A stretch of 64,000 nucleotides of DNA from Hyphomicrobiaceae bacterium (GCA_021775735.1 JAJFHG010000059.1:1-64000), one strand, 5' to 3'; shown: positions 7,376 through 15,919, counted from the first letter of the stretch. The notes: generated from the letters alone by a model not told the origin. Numbers and translations are program-made.

Positions 7376-8818
7376 CTAAATGGAATCCGATCTTGCGTGT
7401 TGAACTGCTTTATAACCCGCCAGTGCCGCAACGCGTGCCACCCCATGATCAACCACCGGCTTGGGATAGGTGACACCAAGCGCGACACCGGCATCTTTGA
7501 GGGTGTCGTCCGGCGCATCAAACGGGCAATGCACATATTTCACATCAAGCGCGGACAACTCAGGACACCAGCGGCGGACATAGGCGCCGTCAGGATCAAA
7601 TTTTTGGCCCTGTAAAATTGGATTGAATATCCGAAAGTAAGGAGAGGCATCAGCCCCTGAACCGGCAACCCATTGCCAGCTTGCTGAGTTGTTGGCGAGA
7701 TCTGCGTCGACGAGCGTATCATTGAACCAGGCGTGACCATGACGCCAATGGAGGCGAAGATGTTTAATCAAAAAGCTCGCCGTCAACATCCGTACCCGAT
7801 TGTGCATGAAGCCTGTTTGCCAAAGTTCGCGCATGCCCGCATCCACCATCGGATATCCGGTTATGCCTCGCTGCCAGGCTCTAAGATGCTTTTTATTTGT
7901 GCGCCATGGGTAGGCATCAAATTCAGGGCGCCAATTTTCTGTTGCAAGTTTGGGGAAATGAAACAGGAGGTGTGTTGAAAATTCCCGCCATGCTAGCTCA
8001 CTGAGAAACTTGGAGGTGTCTTGTGCCAATGCGGGCTGCGCGGCTGAGAGATGATGCATTTTTGTGAAAATCTGGCGCGGCGAGATTTCACCAAAATGCA
8101 AATGTGGTGACAAACGCGAGATATTCTCTTTGTCTGGGCGATCCCGTAGCGTTGCGTAACCTTTTAGACCATCTGAGGAGAAAGCTTTCAGACGCGCGTG
8201 CGCACCTTTCTCTCCAGGTTTCCATTTTGTTTTCCAACCCGCAGCCCAATCCGGGTGGGTTGGCAAAAGTTTGAGATCAGAGATTGAAGCGTCGAACTTG
8301 CTTAGTTGTGCTTTGTCCAAAGCCAACTTCGGTACTTTTGTAGGGGCCGTATGGGTCACCTTTGCCAGTGACCGCCAAAACGGTGTGAATACTTTAAATG
8401 GACCACCGCTTTGCGTTTTGATCTGCCAAGGTTCAAGGAGTAGGCTTGCATTGAAACTTTCGACCTGAATGCCTTGATCCGATAACCCAGCTTTGATTGA
8501 TTTGTCGCGTTCAATAGCAGCTGGCTCATAGCATCGGTTCCAAACAACGTCGTTTGTACCGCTCATGGTCATGATCTCGGGCAGAAGTTCGCTAGGATCA
8601 CCCCTGAATACCGCAAGTCCGCCAAGTGCCCTTTGGAGGGCTGTCAAACTATGATGCAGCCACCAGCGGCTGGCGGCACCCATGGGTTCGCGCGCTGCAA
8701 CCGTTGTGCCATCTTCCAAAATGTAAACCGGGAGGATCGTGCCTTGGTGAGCTGCCTGGAGCAGTGCCGGATTATCAGCCAGACGAAGGTCTTGGCGGAA
8801 CCAGACGACGGTTGTCAT
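7376..8818 (-). CDS. phrA: deoxyribodipyrimidine photolyase
   Basis: 480 residues. It repairs cyclobutane pyrimidine dimers using blue light, reduced FAD and an antenna chromophore. The N-terminal photolyase domain opens MTTVVWFRQDLRLADNPAL; the C-terminal FAD-binding domain contains SPHLHFGEISPRQ, ELAWREFSTHLL, WQRGITGYPMVDAGMREL and DADLANNSASWQWVAGSG, all hallmark class I photolyase segments. Length is typical. It is divergent from rpoE-chrR; in Rhodobacter sphaeroides phrA is a core member of the RpoE/ChrR singlet-oxygen regulon, and the gene order here fits. I could not find a strong RpoE promoter immediately upstream. Confidence 0.95.
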   Translation of the reverse strand: MTTVVWFRQDLRLADNPALLQAAHQGTILPVYILEDGTTVAAREPMGAASRWWLHHSLTALQRALGGLAVFRGDPSELLPEIMTMSGTNDVVWNRCYEPAAIERDKSIKAGLSDQGIQVESFNASLLLEPWQIKTQSGGPFKVFTPFWRSLAKVTHTAPTKVPKLALDKAQLSKFDASISDLKLLPTHPDWAAGWKTKWKPGEKGAHARLKAFSSDGLKGYATLRDRPDKENISRLSPHLHFGEISPRQIFTKMHHLSAAQPALAQDTSKFLSELAWREFSTHLLFHFPKLATENWRPEFDAYPWRTNKKHLRAWQRGITGYPMVDAGMRELWQTGFMHNRVRMLTASFLIKHLRLHWRHGHAWFNDTLVDADLANNSASWQWVAGSGADASPYFRIFNPILQGQKFDPDGAYVRRWCPELSALDVKYVHCPFDAPDDTLKDAGVALGVTYPKPVVDHGVARVAALAGYKAVQHARSDSI

Positions 8819-8959
8819 AATTTATGCGCTCGCTGTCTCGTTGAGGAGGGTGGTGACCGCCATTTGAGCTATCCCCGCACACCAATGAAATTCGACCTCA
8901 CCTGGTCAGCCTAAAGCCATACCAAGTGAATACAGATATGAATCTGGCGCAGACCTGCC

Positions 8960-8988
8960 AAGTGTAGCTACGTCTCATTGCTACACTT
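8960..8988. promoter_or_regulatory. perfect 9-bp inverted repeat between phrA and rpoE
   Basis: AAGTGTAGC (8960-8968) and GCTACACTT (8980-8988) are exact reverse complements separated by 11 bases, in the 323-base divergent gap. On the minus strand a TGATCT (8995-8990) begins immediately upstream of it, a possible but weak RpoE -35 for phrA. The dyad could be an operator or a hairpin in the phrA leader. No other gene lies in the gap. Confidence 0.5.
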
Positions 8989-9087
8989 AAGATCACCAAG
9001 GGCGTACAAGAGGAGCGTTTTTGTGCATCTGTAGCCAAATGAGATTGATTGCGCCACAGTGCCATCTCGTCCAAACGGCGCTGATTG

Positions 9088-9117
9088 TGATCTAGTCCGC
9101 GGGATAGTTCGTAAACT
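9088..9117 (+). promoter_or_regulatory. RpoE-type promoter of rpoE-chrR
   Basis: TGATCT (9088-9093), an 18-base spacer, then TAAACT (9112-9117), 24 bases before the rpoE start. It fits the TGATC-N18-TA pattern of RpoE promoters known from Rhodobacter, and implies autoregulation. Confidence 0.7.
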
Positions 9118-9141
9118 CTGAAAAGAAGGCATGTAGAATCT

Positions 9142-9738
9142 GTGGTCAGCGCAAGGCAGCAGGCGACACCCAGTTGTCCAAAGTCAGCGGACTTGGCTAA
9201 GCATCATGCTGAGCTCATGGTCAAAGTTGCGCAACACCAGGACTGGGTGGCCTTCCAGGAACTGTTTTTATTTTTTGGGCCACGTGTGAAAGCAATGATG
9301 TTGAAAGCCGGTGCGGATAATGCGCTTGCCGAAGATGTGGTTCAAGAAACCATGACCAAGGTCTGGCGCAAGGCGGGACTGTATGTCGCCAACCGTGGCT
9401 CGGTGAGTGCTTGGGTTTACACCGTTGCGCGTAATACCCGGATCGACCGCGTACGTCGTGCGTCTTCACAGGCCTATGATGACATCGATGACCTGGATTT
9501 GGAATCCGATGAGCCAACTGGTGAAGATCAGGCGCATCTTTCACAACAGGCCACGAGTATTGCAGCGGCCGTGCAAGAGTTACCGAAAGAACAACGTGAA
9601 GTTATAGAGCTTGCGTTTATGCATGATCTTCCACAAAGCGAGATTGCGGAAAAGCTCTCCTTACCACTTGGAACTGTCAAGTCACGTTTACGTCTCGCCT
9701 ACGGAAAACTGAAAGTTAGATTGGAGGACTACAAGTGA
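9142..9738 (+). CDS. rpoE: ECF sigma factor, RpoE (ChrR-controlled)
   Basis: 198 residues. Sigma region 2 spans about residues 38-105 (FQELFLFFGPRVKAMML, AEDVVQETMTKVW, VSAWVYTVARNTRIDRVRR) and region 4 about 138-190 (LPKEQREVIELAF, SEIAEKLSLPLGTVKSRLR). The GTG start has AAGAAGG about 12 bases upstream; an internal Met is a weaker alternative. The stop overlaps chrR (GTGA), so sigma and anti-sigma are coupled. The family directs transcription in response to singlet oxygen and related photooxidative stress. The neighbouring genes match the conserved RpoE regulon, which supports this role over a generic ECF assignment. Confidence 0.92.
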   Translation: MVSARQQATPSCPKSADLAKHHAELMVKVAQHQDWVAFQELFLFFGPRVKAMMLKAGADNALAEDVVQETMTKVWRKAGLYVANRGSVSAWVYTVARNTRIDRVRRASSQAYDDIDDLDLESDEPTGEDQAHLSQQATSIAAAVQELPKEQREVIELAFMHDLPQSEIAEKLSLPLGTVKSRLRLAYGKLKVRLEDYK

Positions 9739-10415
9739 CAGTTGTCCATCACTTAGATGATTCAACGTTGATGCGCTTTGCGAGCGGTAACGTTGATGAG
9801 GCGTTTTCCGTTGCGATAGCTGCCCACCTTGAATTGTGTGGGCAGTGTCGCGCAGCGTTGCGTGCAGCCGAATCGTGCGGCGGGCGGCTTCTTGAGTTGA
9901 CAGATGTTGCTGACATTGAAGACGATGCGTTTGATCGGCTGCGTGATCACATTGAAGGTAGCGAGATCAATCTTGTACAACTAAAGCCATCTGACGCTCG
10001 ACCAGCACGCCATGCCGACGCATCAGAGACTTCAATTCCCAAACCTTTGCAATGTTATGTTGGACTATCGTTGGACGATGTCACTTGGACGACTGTTGCG
10101 CCCGGAGTTCTCAAGCGAGACATCACGCTATCCACTAAAACCACGAACAAGCTCTATATGCTGCACATTGCAGCGGGTAAACAAATGCCAGAGCATGGCC
10201 ATGGCGGCTCCGAACTCACTTTGGTTCTGTCTGGTGCCTACAAGGATCATCACGGTCGGTTTGCGCGCGGTGATATTGCTGACCTTGATGAACATGATGA
10301 GCACCAACCCAGAGTGGATGGCGATCAGCCTTGTATTTGCCTGATCGCAGCGGAAGGGCACACTAAGCCGAAGGGGCTCGTTGCACGTCTACTACGACCG
10401 ATTGTTGGGATTTAG
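9735..10415 (+). CDS. chrR: anti-sigma factor ChrR, zinc plus cupin domains
   Basis: 226 residues. The zinc-binding anti-sigma domain (1-80) has H6, H31, C35 and C38, the same positions as the zinc ligands reported for R. sphaeroides ChrR. The C-terminal cupin (about 105-205) has H154, H156, E160 and H190, with the same 2-4-30 spacing as the Rhodobacter cupin metal ligands. The N-terminal domain holds RpoE inactive; the cupin is needed for release on singlet oxygen. All eight ligands are present, so the switch looks functional. The GTG start lies within the rpoE stop. Confidence 0.93.
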   Translation: MTVVHHLDDSTLMRFASGNVDEAFSVAIAAHLELCGQCRAALRAAESCGGRLLELTDVADIEDDAFDRLRDHIEGSEINLVQLKPSDARPARHADASETSIPKPLQCYVGLSLDDVTWTTVAPGVLKRDITLSTKTTNKLYMLHIAAGKQMPEHGHGGSELTLVLSGAYKDHHGRFARGDIADLDEHDEHQPRVDGDQPCICLIAAEGHTKPKGLVARLLRPIVGI

Positions 10416-10462
10416 TAGTCTAACGTAAAAAAAGGCTGATAATTGGCGACGGGTTTTCGACG

Positions 10463-11695
10463 TTATTTACTGAGCTTATAGAGACCAACGTCGATCGCAC
10501 CATCGTCGAAGCCGGCTTCGCAATACATGAGATAATATTGCCAGCGGCGTCGAAACTGATCATCAAAACCAAGTTTCGAGATCTCGGGCCAAGCAGCTTT
10601 AAACGTCTTGCGCCATGCCCGCAGCGTCTCGGCATAGCAGGTCCCGAATTTCTCAGTGTGGGTAAGTCTGAGCCCAACGCGGTACGCTTCCGATGTGATC
10701 ACCGCTTCCGTAGGTAACATCCCGCCTGGAAAGATGTAGCGCTGAATATAGTCGGGTCGGCGTCGATACGCATCAAATAACTCTGGTGCAATGGTAATCG
10801 CTTGAATCACCACCGACCCATCAGGTTTCAGGCGATCATACAACGTTTGAAAGTATTGGCCCCAATAGGCTTCACCCACCGCCTCTATCATTTCGATGGA
10901 AACAATATGGTCGTAACGACCCTCTGCTTTCCGGTAGTCCTGGAGATGAAACGTACAGGCCTGTTCTAAGCCGTTCTGATGCGCGCGTTGGCGGGCATAG
11001 TTGAGTTGTTCTTGAGACAATGTGAGGCCCGTGACATGGACCCCATCCAAACGAGCAGCGCGGCAAGCGTAGCTTCCCCAACCACAACCAATTTCCAAAA
11101 TGGATTGCCCCTGCTTGGCAGCAACCAGCCCTCGGACACGGTCTAATTTTGCATCCTGAGCCTCTTCCAGGGTTTTCGCGCCGCCGCGATATAGACCACT
11201 GGAATAGGTCATTCCTCCGTCCAACCAGTACTGGTAGAATTCGTTACCAAGATCATAGTGTTCAGAAATGTTGCGACGGCTTCCCTTCAAGGAATTACGT
11301 CGCAACAGATGCACAATACGATCAACACTGCGGGCCTTGAAAAGGCGCCCACCCGACGCATGTAGGCGCGCTCGATTGCGCAAATAAAAGTGAATGACAT
11401 CTGTCAAATCAGAGCATTCAATATCACGATTGATATAGGCTTCTGCAAAGCCCAGACTACCACGGCGCAATGAAGCACTGAAGACGCGGTAGTTGTTGAG
11501 GCGCAAAATCGGGGCCGAGAGATTTCCGGAGTGGGAGCCAATTTTGATGCCGCGCCCGTTTGGAAGGACAATGACAAGCGCACCTTCCAAGCCCTCGAAC
11601 AGTGATGAGGTCAAGATGCGCTCCACAATGCGCGACAGCAGGAGTGGCGCGCGCGCAATCTCCGGTCTCGGCTCTCCGGCATCGGCAGGAAACAT
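10463..11695 (-). CDS. cfa: cyclopropane-fatty-acid-phospholipid synthase
   Basis: 410 residues. It transfers a methylene from S-adenosylmethionine to unsaturated acyl chains of membrane phospholipids. The SAM motif ILEIGCGWGSYACRAARL sits near residue 200; the family segments LGNEFYQYWLDGGMTYSSG and LMYCEAGFDDGAID (with the conserved Glu of YCEAGF) are present. It is the last gene of a three-gene minus-strand operon; its first base is shared with the end of the DUF1365 gene. In Rhodobacter, cfaA belongs to the RpoE regulon and acts in membrane protection and fatty-acid remodelling under singlet oxygen. Confidence 0.93.
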   Translation of the reverse strand: MFPADAGEPRPEIARAPLLLSRIVERILTSSLFEGLEGALVIVLPNGRGIKIGSHSGNLSAPILRLNNYRVFSASLRRGSLGFAEAYINRDIECSDLTDVIHFYLRNRARLHASGGRLFKARSVDRIVHLLRRNSLKGSRRNISEHYDLGNEFYQYWLDGGMTYSSGLYRGGAKTLEEAQDAKLDRVRGLVAAKQGQSILEIGCGWGSYACRAARLDGVHVTGLTLSQEQLNYARQRAHQNGLEQACTFHLQDYRKAEGRYDHIVSIEMIEAVGEAYWGQYFQTLYDRLKPDGSVVIQAITIAPELFDAYRRRPDYIQRYIFPGGMLPTEAVITSEAYRVGLRLTHTEKFGTCYAETLRAWRKTFKAAWPEISKLGFDDQFRRRWQYYLMYCEAGFDDGAIDVGLYKLSK

Positions 11696-12483
11696 TACGA
11701 TGTACTCTTTTTTGTAAGTGGCGGGTAATCAATAGGCTCTGAGGGCGGGCCTGGGCGTGTCCTTACCCTCAACCCCTTCAACCACAACTTGAGAGCTTCG
11801 TAATGAATGGCAGCCGTGACCTTCAGTGTCATCCAACCTGTTTTTATCAGTGCTTTCAGGAGATTTTCGTCGCTGAGCTCCCGTCGCGACCCGTGAAAGT
11901 GCGCCTTCATGGTGGCCCCCAAACTGGTCGTCAAAGCCACGCCAATGGTTAGATGTTCACGAGGTGATGTCACAGCGAACCGATAGCTCCCAGCGTCCGT
12001 GTTGAATGGAGACACATAAAGACGTTTACGGCACGACTGGGAGATTAGATCATTGTGTGGATTTGTGGCCGGAAGCACGTAGCTCTTGCGGTGTCCAAAC
12101 GTGTTGTTGACCTCATAGATCATCAGCCGGATTTCACCCTCACAATCTAGTCCGAAATAGACCGTGATGGGGTTGAACGCGTAGCCAAAAATGCGCGGAT
12201 AACACAGCATCATGAAACGCTGAATTTCATCGCCGTATCCAGATTTCTTGGCCACATCTGACAGGTAGCTGACAAGTGGGGTGCTATCACCATGGTCGCG
12301 ATCATAAAGACTGAACAGATTGAAGCGGTTGTATGAGAACAACCGCAAGCCGTTGGTAGTGTCACCGAGTTGATTGCAATCGAGCAGGACAGAGAACACG
12401 CGATAGGACAACGCATGGCGTACCGGACGCAGGCGCTTGTGAACAACAGTGCCCAGATACAGACCATTCGTGACATCTGTCAT
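11695..12483 (-). CDS. DUF1365 family protein
   Basis: 262 residues. The N-terminal LYLGTVVHKRLRPVRHALSYRVF and the central PRIFGYAFNPITVYFGLD are DUF1365 hallmarks. The biochemical activity is not established. It overlaps both neighbours (4 bases with the FAD gene, 1 base with cfa), so the three are certainly one operon. DUF1365 genes are conserved partners of cfa and the FAD oxidoreductase in RpoE-ChrR regulons and in furan-fatty-acid synthesis clusters, which points to a role in acyl-chain modification. Confidence 0.9.
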   Translation of the reverse strand: MTDVTNGLYLGTVVHKRLRPVRHALSYRVFSVLLDCNQLGDTTNGLRLFSYNRFNLFSLYDRDHGDSTPLVSYLSDVAKKSGYGDEIQRFMMLCYPRIFGYAFNPITVYFGLDCEGEIRLMIYEVNNTFGHRKSYVLPATNPHNDLISQSCRKRLYVSPFNTDAGSYRFAVTSPREHLTIGVALTTSLGATMKAHFHGSRRELSDENLLKALIKTGWMTLKVTAAIHYEALKLWLKGLRVRTRPGPPSEPIDYPPLTKKSTS

Positions 12484-13811
12484 TGTACGGTCTCCAAAGC
12501 AGCATTTGAGGACGGAAGACTTATTCGCCCAGATTCACTTTTCACCCGCCACGGACGACGTACACCACCCAGTTGTTCGGCAACGGCAAGTCCACTTTGC
12601 AGTCCATCTTCGTGGAACCCGTGACCAAAATAGCTGCCACAAAACCAAGTCCGGTTCTTTCCCTGCAATTGCCACAAGGTGGCTTGGGCACGACGCGCTG
12701 CTGTAGAAAAAAGCGGATGTGTATAATCGAAAACGCCGTCAACCTTATTCTCATCAATTTCAAACGTAGGGTTGAGGGTGACAAATAGGTCCTCACGTGT
12801 GGAGAGCTTTTGCAAGCTGTTCATCCAATACGTGACGCATAACGGTTGATCGTTTTTCCCTTCCGCCTGCATATAGTTCCAACTTGCCCATACGGCACGT
12901 CGCTTCGGCATAGCTGAATGGTCTCGATGCAGAACCGCGCGATTTTTTTGATACCCAAACGCTTTGAGGAGTTTCGCTTCCTCGCGCGCGGGCGTGGCAA
13001 GCATGTCTAGGGCCTGATCTGCGTGCGTTGCAATCACAACCTGATCAAACAACCACGACACACCGTCATCATCAATCACCTCGACGCCCGATGCGTTGCG
13101 CACTACTTTATTGATCTTGGTTGCCTGGCGAATATCAAGGGCGCTGTCTCGAATGATTGCTTCAACATACGTTCGACTGCCGCCCTCAACCGTGCGCCAC
13201 AACGGACGGTCTTTAAACTGTAGCAACCCGTGATTGGCATAAAACGAAATGAAACTTCGCGCAGGGTAGTCCAGCATATCTGTAGTTTTCGCCGACCAAA
13301 TTGCGCCAGCCATTGGCAAAATATGGTGATCAATAAAGGCACGCGAATAACGCTCACGTTCTAAAAATGCGCCTAATGTGACGTCATCGCTCAGCGTTTG
13401 AGATTTTTGCTCTGCGGACTTAAAAAAACGCGCTATGTCTTTAAGGACGCGCCAATGTGCAGGGTTCAAAAGATTGCGCCGCTGACCAAAAAAGCCGCCA
13501 AAACCCGATCCCGAATACTCATACGCACCGGCGCGCATCGACACAGAAAAACTCATCTCTGTCTCAGTCGTCGCAATATCGAGATACGCAAAGAGAGCCG
13601 ATATATTGGGATAGTTTGGTGCGTTGTAGACTATAAAACCAGTGTCGATTGAGGTTGGCCCATCGCGTGTTTCCACCGTCACCGTATTTACGTGTCCGCC
13701 GAGACGGTCGTCGGCCTCAAAGAGCACAACCTGGTGGCGTTGAGAGAGCAACCAAGCTGCACTTAACCCTGACACGCCAGACCCTATAACCGCTATCTTC
13801 GTGCGTTCCAT
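12480..13811 (-). CDS. FAD-dependent amine-oxidase-like oxidoreductase (COG2907)
   Basis: 443 residues. It begins with a dinucleotide-binding fold, IAVIGSGVSGLSAAWLLSQ, then VVLFEADDRLGGHVNTV. The middle motif GFIVYNAPNYPN and the C-terminal WFCGSYFGHGFHEDGLQSG are characteristic of the NAD/FAD-binding protein that travels with DUF1365 and cfa. It probably acts on membrane acyl chains (desaturation or oxidation, by genetic context). It is first in the operon, 15-20 bases after the predicted RpoE promoter at 13834-13863. Confidence 0.9.
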   Translation of the reverse strand: MERTKIAVIGSGVSGLSAAWLLSQRHQVVLFEADDRLGGHVNTVTVETRDGPTSIDTGFIVYNAPNYPNISALFAYLDIATTETEMSFSVSMRAGAYEYSGSGFGGFFGQRRNLLNPAHWRVLKDIARFFKSAEQKSQTLSDDVTLGAFLERERYSRAFIDHHILPMAGAIWSAKTTDMLDYPARSFISFYANHGLLQFKDRPLWRTVEGGSRTYVEAIIRDSALDIRQATKINKVVRNASGVEVIDDDGVSWLFDQVVIATHADQALDMLATPAREEAKLLKAFGYQKNRAVLHRDHSAMPKRRAVWASWNYMQAEGKNDQPLCVTYWMNSLQKLSTREDLFVTLNPTFEIDENKVDGVFDYTHPLFSTAARRAQATLWQLQGKNRTWFCGSYFGHGFHEDGLQSGLAVAEQLGGVRRPWRVKSESGRISLPSSNAALETVQ

Positions 13812-13833
13812 TGACTGTCCTATTGATCCAAGT

Positions 13834-13863
13834 CTTCTACGAGGCGGGTACTGTTCTGGATCA
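13834..13863 (-). promoter_or_regulatory. RpoE-type promoter of the FAD-DUF1365-cfa operon
   Basis: On the minus strand: TGATCC (13863-13858), an 18-base spacer, TAGAAG (13839-13834). The FAD gene starts at 13811. Spacing is identical to the rpoE promoter. Confidence 0.7.
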
Positions 13864-13883
13864 AACGTCCCTCTGGGGTCAGA

Positions 13884-13914
13884 TGATCCAAACGTCTGGC
13901 CCGTTTCGTATCTC
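13884..13914 (+). promoter_or_regulatory. RpoE-type promoter of the DUF2177 gene
   Basis: TGATCC (13884-13889), a 19-base spacer, TATCTC (13909-13914), 27 bases before the DUF2177 start. The -10 is less typical than at the other two sites. A further TGATCC lies at 13824-13829 on the same strand. Confidence 0.55.
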
Positions 13915-13940
13915 GACTGGCCAGACGTTTGGAGACGACC

Positions 13941-14351
13941 ATGCTTGAAAATGTAATTGCATATATCATCACCCTGTTCATTTTTCTGGCATTGGATTTC
14001 CTCTGGCTCACCAGAATTGCCAAATCATTTTACTTTTCCCGCCTCGGCCCTCTTCTACGCGAACGTCCTCGCCTTGGTATTGCAGCAACGTTCTACGCAC
14101 TCTATGTCGTGGGCATTATAATCTTTGCGGTCTCACCTGGGCTGCGTCTCGGTTCTGCAGATCATGCGCTCCTTTATGGAGCTCTGTTTGGCTTCTTCGC
14201 CTATGCAACGTACGACATCACGAACTACGCGACGTTAAAGGGCTGGCCATCGTTAGTGGCGCTCGTTGACATTGCGTGGGGCACGACGTTGACCGGGCTG
14301 TCTGCTTACCTCGGTACGCTCGCGACGCAGTGGACACTTGCCACCCTATAA
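13941..14351 (+). CDS. DUF2177 family membrane protein
   Basis: 136 residues from ATG 13941 (GGAGA six bases upstream; the TTG at 13929 is less likely). Four hydrophobic segments; family motifs FLALDFLWLTRI near the N-terminus, GALFGFFAYATYDITNYATLKGWP (positions 86-109) and VDIAWGTTLTG. DUF2177 proteins are inner-membrane proteins of unknown activity, recurrently placed in RpoE-ChrR regulons divergent from or within the cfa operon, as here. Confidence 0.88.
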   Translation: MLENVIAYIITLFIFLALDFLWLTRIAKSFYFSRLGPLLRERPRLGIAATFYALYVVGIIIFAVSPGLRLGSADHALLYGALFGFFAYATYDITNYATLKGWPSLVALVDIAWGTTLTGLSAYLGTLATQWTLATL

Positions 14352-14365
14352 GAGGTGTGGAGACA

Positions 14366-14791
14366 CTACTTCACCCGCTGCTCGACCAAGCCTGGTAGAA
14401 CGGTTCCTTTTGGACCAAGTTCGTTCAATCCCTGCTGGCAACTCCACGTATGCGAGAGTTTGCACTCATTTGGGCCACCCGCGTTTTCACACCTCAATGT
14501 TTTTTCCCAACTGGCCAAAATTTTACTGGCTTGTTTGTTGAAGGTCTCAAGTTCGGCACCTGAAAATCGTGTTTTTAATTTTTCAGCATCCGGCGATACC
14601 TTCAATCCATAACAGAGAACGGCAACGCCTGCCGCCTGACCATAGCGGGTGCCTAACTGAATGGGCGTCGCTGTTGCAACATCAACGCGCTCTGTTTCCG
14701 TACTGGCAGAAATTGCTGCTTTGGAACCAAGTGACCCGCAAAGTCCAATGGCCAGTATTGTTGCCAGTGCGGTTGTTAGAAGATTGTTCAT
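14366..14791 (-). CDS. exported hypothetical protein
   Basis: 141 residues with an N-terminal signal peptide (TTALATILAIGLCGSLGSKA, about 5-24). The mature part has four Cys (LCYGLK, LRCENAG, NECKLS, WSCQQG) that could form two disulfides. No family recognised. It starts 12 bases after the pentapeptide protein stop, so the two are likely co-transcribed; both are exported. It converges on the DUF2177 gene with a 14-base gap. Confidence 0.7.
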   Translation of the reverse strand: MNNLLTTALATILAIGLCGSLGSKAAISASTETERVDVATATPIQLGTRYGQAAGVAVLCYGLKVSPDAEKLKTRFSGAELETFNKQASKILASWEKTLRCENAGGPNECKLSHTWSCQQGLNELGPKGTVLPGLVEQRVK

Positions 14792-14803
14792 AGATTTATT
14801 CCC

Positions 14804-15655
14804 TTAGCATTTTTTGCCGCTCAATTTTCTATTGCCACATTGGGGTAGGCCCTTAACCTGATCTAACCCACGCACACTCACGAGAACCGCTGAGTCGAGA
14901 TTAGCGCCCGTTATGTTTGCGCCTGTGAGATTTGCTCCCGTCAAATCTGCCTTTGTCAGATCAACGCGAGACAGGTTTGCCCCACTTAAGTCAGCATTTA
15001 CAAACTTCGCCATCACAAAAGACGCATCATAAAGGTTGGCATTTTTGAGAGAGGCCCGTGTGAAATCACAGCCACGACAGAAGTTGCGTGGATAGAAGGA
15101 AATGTCTGCACGTGGTTCGTGAGGTTCAAAATTGAGGCCGGTTAAATTCGCGCCACGAAAGTTCGCACCGTCAAGATTTCCTGTAATGCGCGCAGAAGAT
15201 AGGTTTGCACCTGAAAAGTTTGGCGCTTCAGCGCGATTGAGACTGAGGTCAGAAAACACGGTCGGACGCATAATAGATGACTGCTCAAGATTGGCGCCCG
15301 AAAAATTGGCACGTATAACAACCGCGCGGTTGAGCAATGCACCGGTCAGGTCCGTTCCGCGCAAGTCTGAATTCGATAGATTCGTGCCAAAGAACTGGGA
15401 ATTCCTGAGATGCGCCGCCTTGAAGTTGACTCCAGAAAGATCAAAACCGCTGACGTTGGCATCGTTGAGATTGATTGGATTGCTGGGATTTGCCTGAAAC
15501 AAGGCGGCCACCACATCCCTTACTTTAAGTTTTTTTGTATCAGGTTTTTTTCCGGCACAGGCGGGCACCGCCGCCATCACCATTATCACAAAGACACAGG
15601 TCGTCTGATGACCTGCCAATCGCATGTGTGATCGAAAAAAGCTCATGCGATCCAA
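14804..15655 (-). CDS. exported pentapeptide-repeat protein
   Basis: 283 residues. Signal peptide about residues 10-35 (CVFVIMVMAAVPACAG; the Cys may make it a lipoprotein, but the box is imperfect). From about residue 60 there are many A(D/N)LXX repeats, such as GANLTGANITGANLDSA and SGVNFKAAHLRNSQF, which fold as a right-handed quadrilateral beta-helix. An interruption near residues 170-195 carries a Cys pair (NFCRGCDF), and the tail is QCGNRKLSGKKC. A paralogue lies at 59316-60239. Function unknown; exported members may bind envelope partners. Confidence 0.88.
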   Translation of the reverse strand: MDRMSFFRSHMRLAGHQTTCVFVIMVMAAVPACAGKKPDTKKLKVRDVVAALFQANPSNPINLNDANVSGFDLSGVNFKAAHLRNSQFFGTNLSNSDLRGTDLTGALLNRAVVIRANFSGANLEQSSIMRPTVFSDLSLNRAEAPNFSGANLSSARITGNLDGANFRGANLTGLNFEPHEPRADISFYPRNFCRGCDFTRASLKNANLYDASFVMAKFVNADLSGANLSRVDLTKADLTGANLTGANITGANLDSAVLVSVRGLDQVKGLPQCGNRKLSGKKC

Positions 15656-15671
15656 CCCTGAGAGTTATGGT

Positions 15672-15690
15672 TGCAAATTTTCCATTTGCA
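15672..15690. repeat. 7-bp dyad upstream of the pentapeptide gene
   Basis: TGCAAAT-N5-ATTTGCA, 17 bases before the ATG at 15655 on the minus strand. A possible operator or leader hairpin. The remaining 270 bases to the fasciclin gene hold only the hairpin listed at 15920. Confidence 0.4.
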
Positions 15691-15919
15691 CGACCGGTAG
15701 GGCGTTTACGTGCCAGGCAGTCAATTTGGATCAATGGATCGAGTTATTTGAACGGGCAACAGCGAAAGGGGCATAAATGGAGCTTAATAGTCAAATTAGA
15801 CCGTTTTGACGCCCCGAGAAGACACCTTCGTCTGTGTGTAAAACTGACCCCTACCAAATAACACCACGACGTCGGCTAAGGGCCCACAGACGAACATTTG
15901 ATTTACAATTCAGTGAATT

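Noticed and set aside
8966-8995. RpoE promoter for phrA (TGATCT with GTAGCT or TAGCTA, minus strand)
   Set aside because: The -10 is poor and the site is about 150 bases from the start codon; mentioned only with the dyad.
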